DNA from: Halomonas halmophila
GTDB taxonomy: Bacteria > Pseudomonadota > Gammaproteobacteria > Pseudomonadales > Halomonadaceae
Assembly (NCBI RefSeq): GCF_006540005.1
Contig: NZ_BJOC01000030.1
Location: 1 to 64,000 of the forward strand
DNA length: 64,000 nt
Reading direction: 5' to 3'
Below the pieces are notes generated by a model. The model saw only the letters and a program-made list of their open reading frames with translations. It was not told the origin of the DNA and did no database searches. Position 1 is the stretch's first letter; each line of letters starts with the position of its first letter. This document shows, piece by piece, positions 62,315 through 64,000 of this stretch. The translations under genes were made by a program, and so were the position numbers.

Positions 62315-63232
62315 ATGTCGCGACAGCGTGAAGCACTGGCCGGTCAAGTCAGCGATGCCGACCTGCGCCTGCTGCGCATCTATCGCAAGGTGGTGGAGTG
62401 CGGCGGCTTCTCCGCGGCGGAGGTGGAACTGAACATCAGCCGTGCCGCCATCAGCATGGCCATGAGTGACCTGGAGACCCGGCTCGGCCTGCGGCTCTGC
62501 CAGCGCGGGCGCAGCGGCTTCGCGCTGACCGATGAGGGCGCCGAGGTGTATGAGGCGACACTGCAGTTGCTGGCCTCGACGGAAGGCTTCCGCACCCGGA
62601 TCAACGGCCTGCATGCCCGCCTCAAGGGCGAGCTGAACATCGGCATCACCGACAATCTGGTGACCATGCCCGAGATGCTGATCACCGATGCCCTGAGTGC
62701 GCTCAAGGAGCGCGGCCCGGATGTGCACATCAATATCCGCATGATTCCGCCCAACGACATCGAACTGGCCGTGCTCGACGGACGCCTGCACACCGGGGTG
62801 ATCCCCAGCCTCAAGCCCCTGCCCGGCCTGCACTACCGCCCGCTCTACGCCGAGGAATCACGCCTCTACTGTGCTGCCGGGCATGCGCTGTTCGAGGCCG
62901 AGAGCGTTACCGCCGCCGAGCTCGCCGAACACGACGCGGTGCTCCCGGCCTATGCCCAGACATCGGCCATCAAGGCCATGCATGAGCCGTTGAAGGCCGC
63001 CGCCTCGGCCACCGACCGCGAGGGCATCGCCTTTCTCATTCTCTCCGGCCGCTACCTCGGCTACCTGCCGACCCACTATGCCGAGCGCTGGGTGCGGGAT
63101 GGCCGCATGCGCGCCCTGGATGCCCATCACTGGCACTATCTGACGCATTACAGCGCCATCACCCGCAAGGGGGCACCGCCCAACCTGGTGCTGGAGCGTT
63201 ATCTCGAGGAGCTGGAACGCCTGGCGGCCTGA
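62315..63232 (+). CDS. LysR family transcriptional regulator of the beta-alanine genes
   Basis: A 305-residue regulator. The HTH shows DADLRLLRIYRKVVECGGFS, LNISRAAISMAMSDLETRLG and LCQRGRSGFALTDEG. It is divergent from bauA across 148 bases that include an AT-rich stretch (TAAATCTGTATATATTGAAT), where a LysR site and promoter would fit. The layout LysR, omega-aminotransferase, semialdehyde dehydrogenase is common in gammaproteobacteria. Confidence 0.9.
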   Translation: MSRQREALAGQVSDADLRLLRIYRKVVECGGFSAAEVELNISRAAISMAMSDLETRLGLRLCQRGRSGFALTDEGAEVYEATLQLLASTEGFRTRINGLHARLKGELNIGITDNLVTMPEMLITDALSALKERGPDVHINIRMIPPNDIELAVLDGRLHTGVIPSLKPLPGLHYRPLYAEESRLYCAAGHALFEAESVTAAELAEHDAVLPAYAQTSAIKAMHEPLKAAASATDREGIAFLILSGRYLGYLPTHYAERWVRDGRMRALDAHHWHYLTHYSAITRKGAPPNLVLERYLEELERLAA

Positions 63233-63394
63233 CGACTGATCGCTGGATGGATGCCCCCTCTCGACCCATTTGCCACGAAAGCGCAAAATTGGCGTAAAAC
63301 GACTAATCTGTTAGCCGGTTAAGCACCGGTCGTCGGCATGTCCCGTCACGACCAGATAACTATCCGGATAATACCCCCATAGCATGGAGCCAAC

Positions 63395-64000
63395 ATGAGT
63401 CCTCATCCCGCGCTGCCCAACCCCGGCCTCGGCACCTACCGCCTGGAAGGCGAAACCGTGCGCAACATGATCCATACCGCCCTGAAGCTTGGCTATCGGC
63501 ACATCGACACGGCCCAGTTCTACGGCAACGAGGCCGATGTCGGCGCCGCCATTGCCGAAAGCGACGTGCCGCGCGACGAGATCTTCGTGACCACCAAGGT
63601 CTGGCACGACCGCCTCCAGCCGGACGACCTCAAGGCCAGTGTCGACGAGAGCCTGGAACGGCTCGACATGGACGCGGTCGACCTGCTGCTGATCCACTGG
63701 CCCTCGCCCGGCGACGAGGTCCCCATGAACGATTACATGCTGGCCCTGCGTGACGTCCAGCAGGCCGGCAAGACGCAGCATATCGGAGTGTCGAACTTCA
63801 CCCGCGCCCAGGTCGACCAGGCACTCGACATCCTCGGCGCGGATACCCTGCTGACCAATCAGATCGAGGTTCACCCCTTCCTGCAGAACCGCAACCTGGT
63901 GGCTCACTGCCAGAGTCACGACATTGCCGTGACGGCCTTCATGCCGCTGGCCGTCGGCAAGGTCATGGAGGATGCGACCCTGCAGCAGATCGCCGCCGTC
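63395..64000 (+). CDS. dkgB: Aldo/keto reductase, 2,5-diketo-D-gluconate reductase B type (5' part)
   Basis: The first 202 codons of an aldo/keto reductase that runs off the window. It has LPNPGLGTYRLEGETVRNMI, the catalytic Asp and Tyr in GYRHIDTAQFYGNEADVG, Lys in FVTTKVWHD, His in VDLLLIHWPSPGD, and HIGVSNFTRAQV. The resemblance is to DkgB (YafB), which reduces 2,5-diketogluconate and methylglyoxal-type carbonyls with NADPH. GGAG precedes the ATG. It lies 162 bases after the LysR gene on the same strand. Confidence 0.88.
   Translation, partial: MSPHPALPNPGLGTYRLEGETVRNMIHTALKLGYRHIDTAQFYGNEADVGAAIAESDVPRDEIFVTTKVWHDRLQPDDLKASVDESLERLDMDAVDLLLIHWPSPGDEVPMNDYMLALRDVQQAGKTQHIGVSNFTRAQVDQALDILGADTLLTNQIEVHPFLQNRNLVAHCQSHDIAVTAFMPLAVGKVMEDATLQQIAAV

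Overview
The window looks like chromosome of a moderately halophilic gammaproteobacterium of the Halomonas/Chromohalobacter group. Three things suggest this: the high GC content, the gammaproteobacterial gene orders rpsT-murJ-ribF-ileS-lspA-fkpB-ispH-minor pilins and ispB/rplU-rpmA-obgE-proB, and the many betaine- and amino-acid-type transporters and catabolic genes. The assignment comes from gene order and protein resemblance only; no database was searched.

Bases 1-19500 are conserved housekeeping DNA. They hold nadE, a PP0621-family protein, thiO, a type IV minor-pilin set (fimT-like on plus; pilE-, pilV-, pilW- and pilX-like on minus), the long minus-strand block from murJ to ispH, rpsT, proB, obgE, rpmA, rplU, divergent ispB and a tRNA-Pro(CGG). 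A heptanucleotide repeat array lies between obgE and proB.

Bases 19600-24290 are accessory: an lldD-like FMN enzyme, a GcvA-like LysR with a divergent EamA exporter, and a toxin-antitoxin graveyard. The graveyard has a PIN toxin broken by a frameshift, an intact small antitoxin and a ParE toxin with an internal stop. It is bracketed by a remnant copy of the 3' end of an amphi-Trp gene and by that gene itself, with a lone IS30-type end beside it.

Bases 24293-33234 carry the most interesting locus, a GAK-type system (ATP-Grasp, Amphi-Trp, HprK-related Kinase) with no known biochemical function that I am aware of. Eight tightly coupled minus-strand genes encode a Nudix protein, a PhoU-like/aminoglycoside-phosphotransferase-like fusion, an ATP-grasp enzyme, an HprK-related kinase, a SixA-like/Nudix fusion, a histidine phosphatase, a metallophosphoesterase and the amphi-Trp protein. 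A CofD-like protein is divergent.

Bases 33300-37610 are a GntR-controlled amidohydrolase/DUF1028/YfcC-transporter cluster. Bases 37650-41610 are a mosaic insertion: SDR, HxlR, PadR fragment, aldo/keto reductase and LysR. Its edges hold a beheaded LysR gene on one side and an IS30 5' fragment plus an internally deleted aldehyde dehydrogenase tail on the other.

Bases 41728-49424 form a probable catabolic cluster of unknown substrate: LysR, ALDH, M19 dipeptidase-like protein, BCCT transporter, an unknown 580-residue protein and DUF3726. Bases 49465-56565 look like the lower arginine transaminase pathway (guanidinobutyrase, transporter, 2-ketoarginine decarboxylase, guanidinobutyraldehyde dehydrogenase). 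They lie behind a sigma-54 promoter and a divergent sigma-54 activator. Bases 56818-64000 hold a sodium-solute symporter with two small partner genes, beta-alanine catabolism (omega-aminotransferase, CoA-acylating semialdehyde dehydrogenase, LysR) and the start of a dkgB-like reductase.

The only gene-free stretch longer than 300 bases is 41282-41727, and it is filled by the IS30 and dehydrogenase remnants described below.
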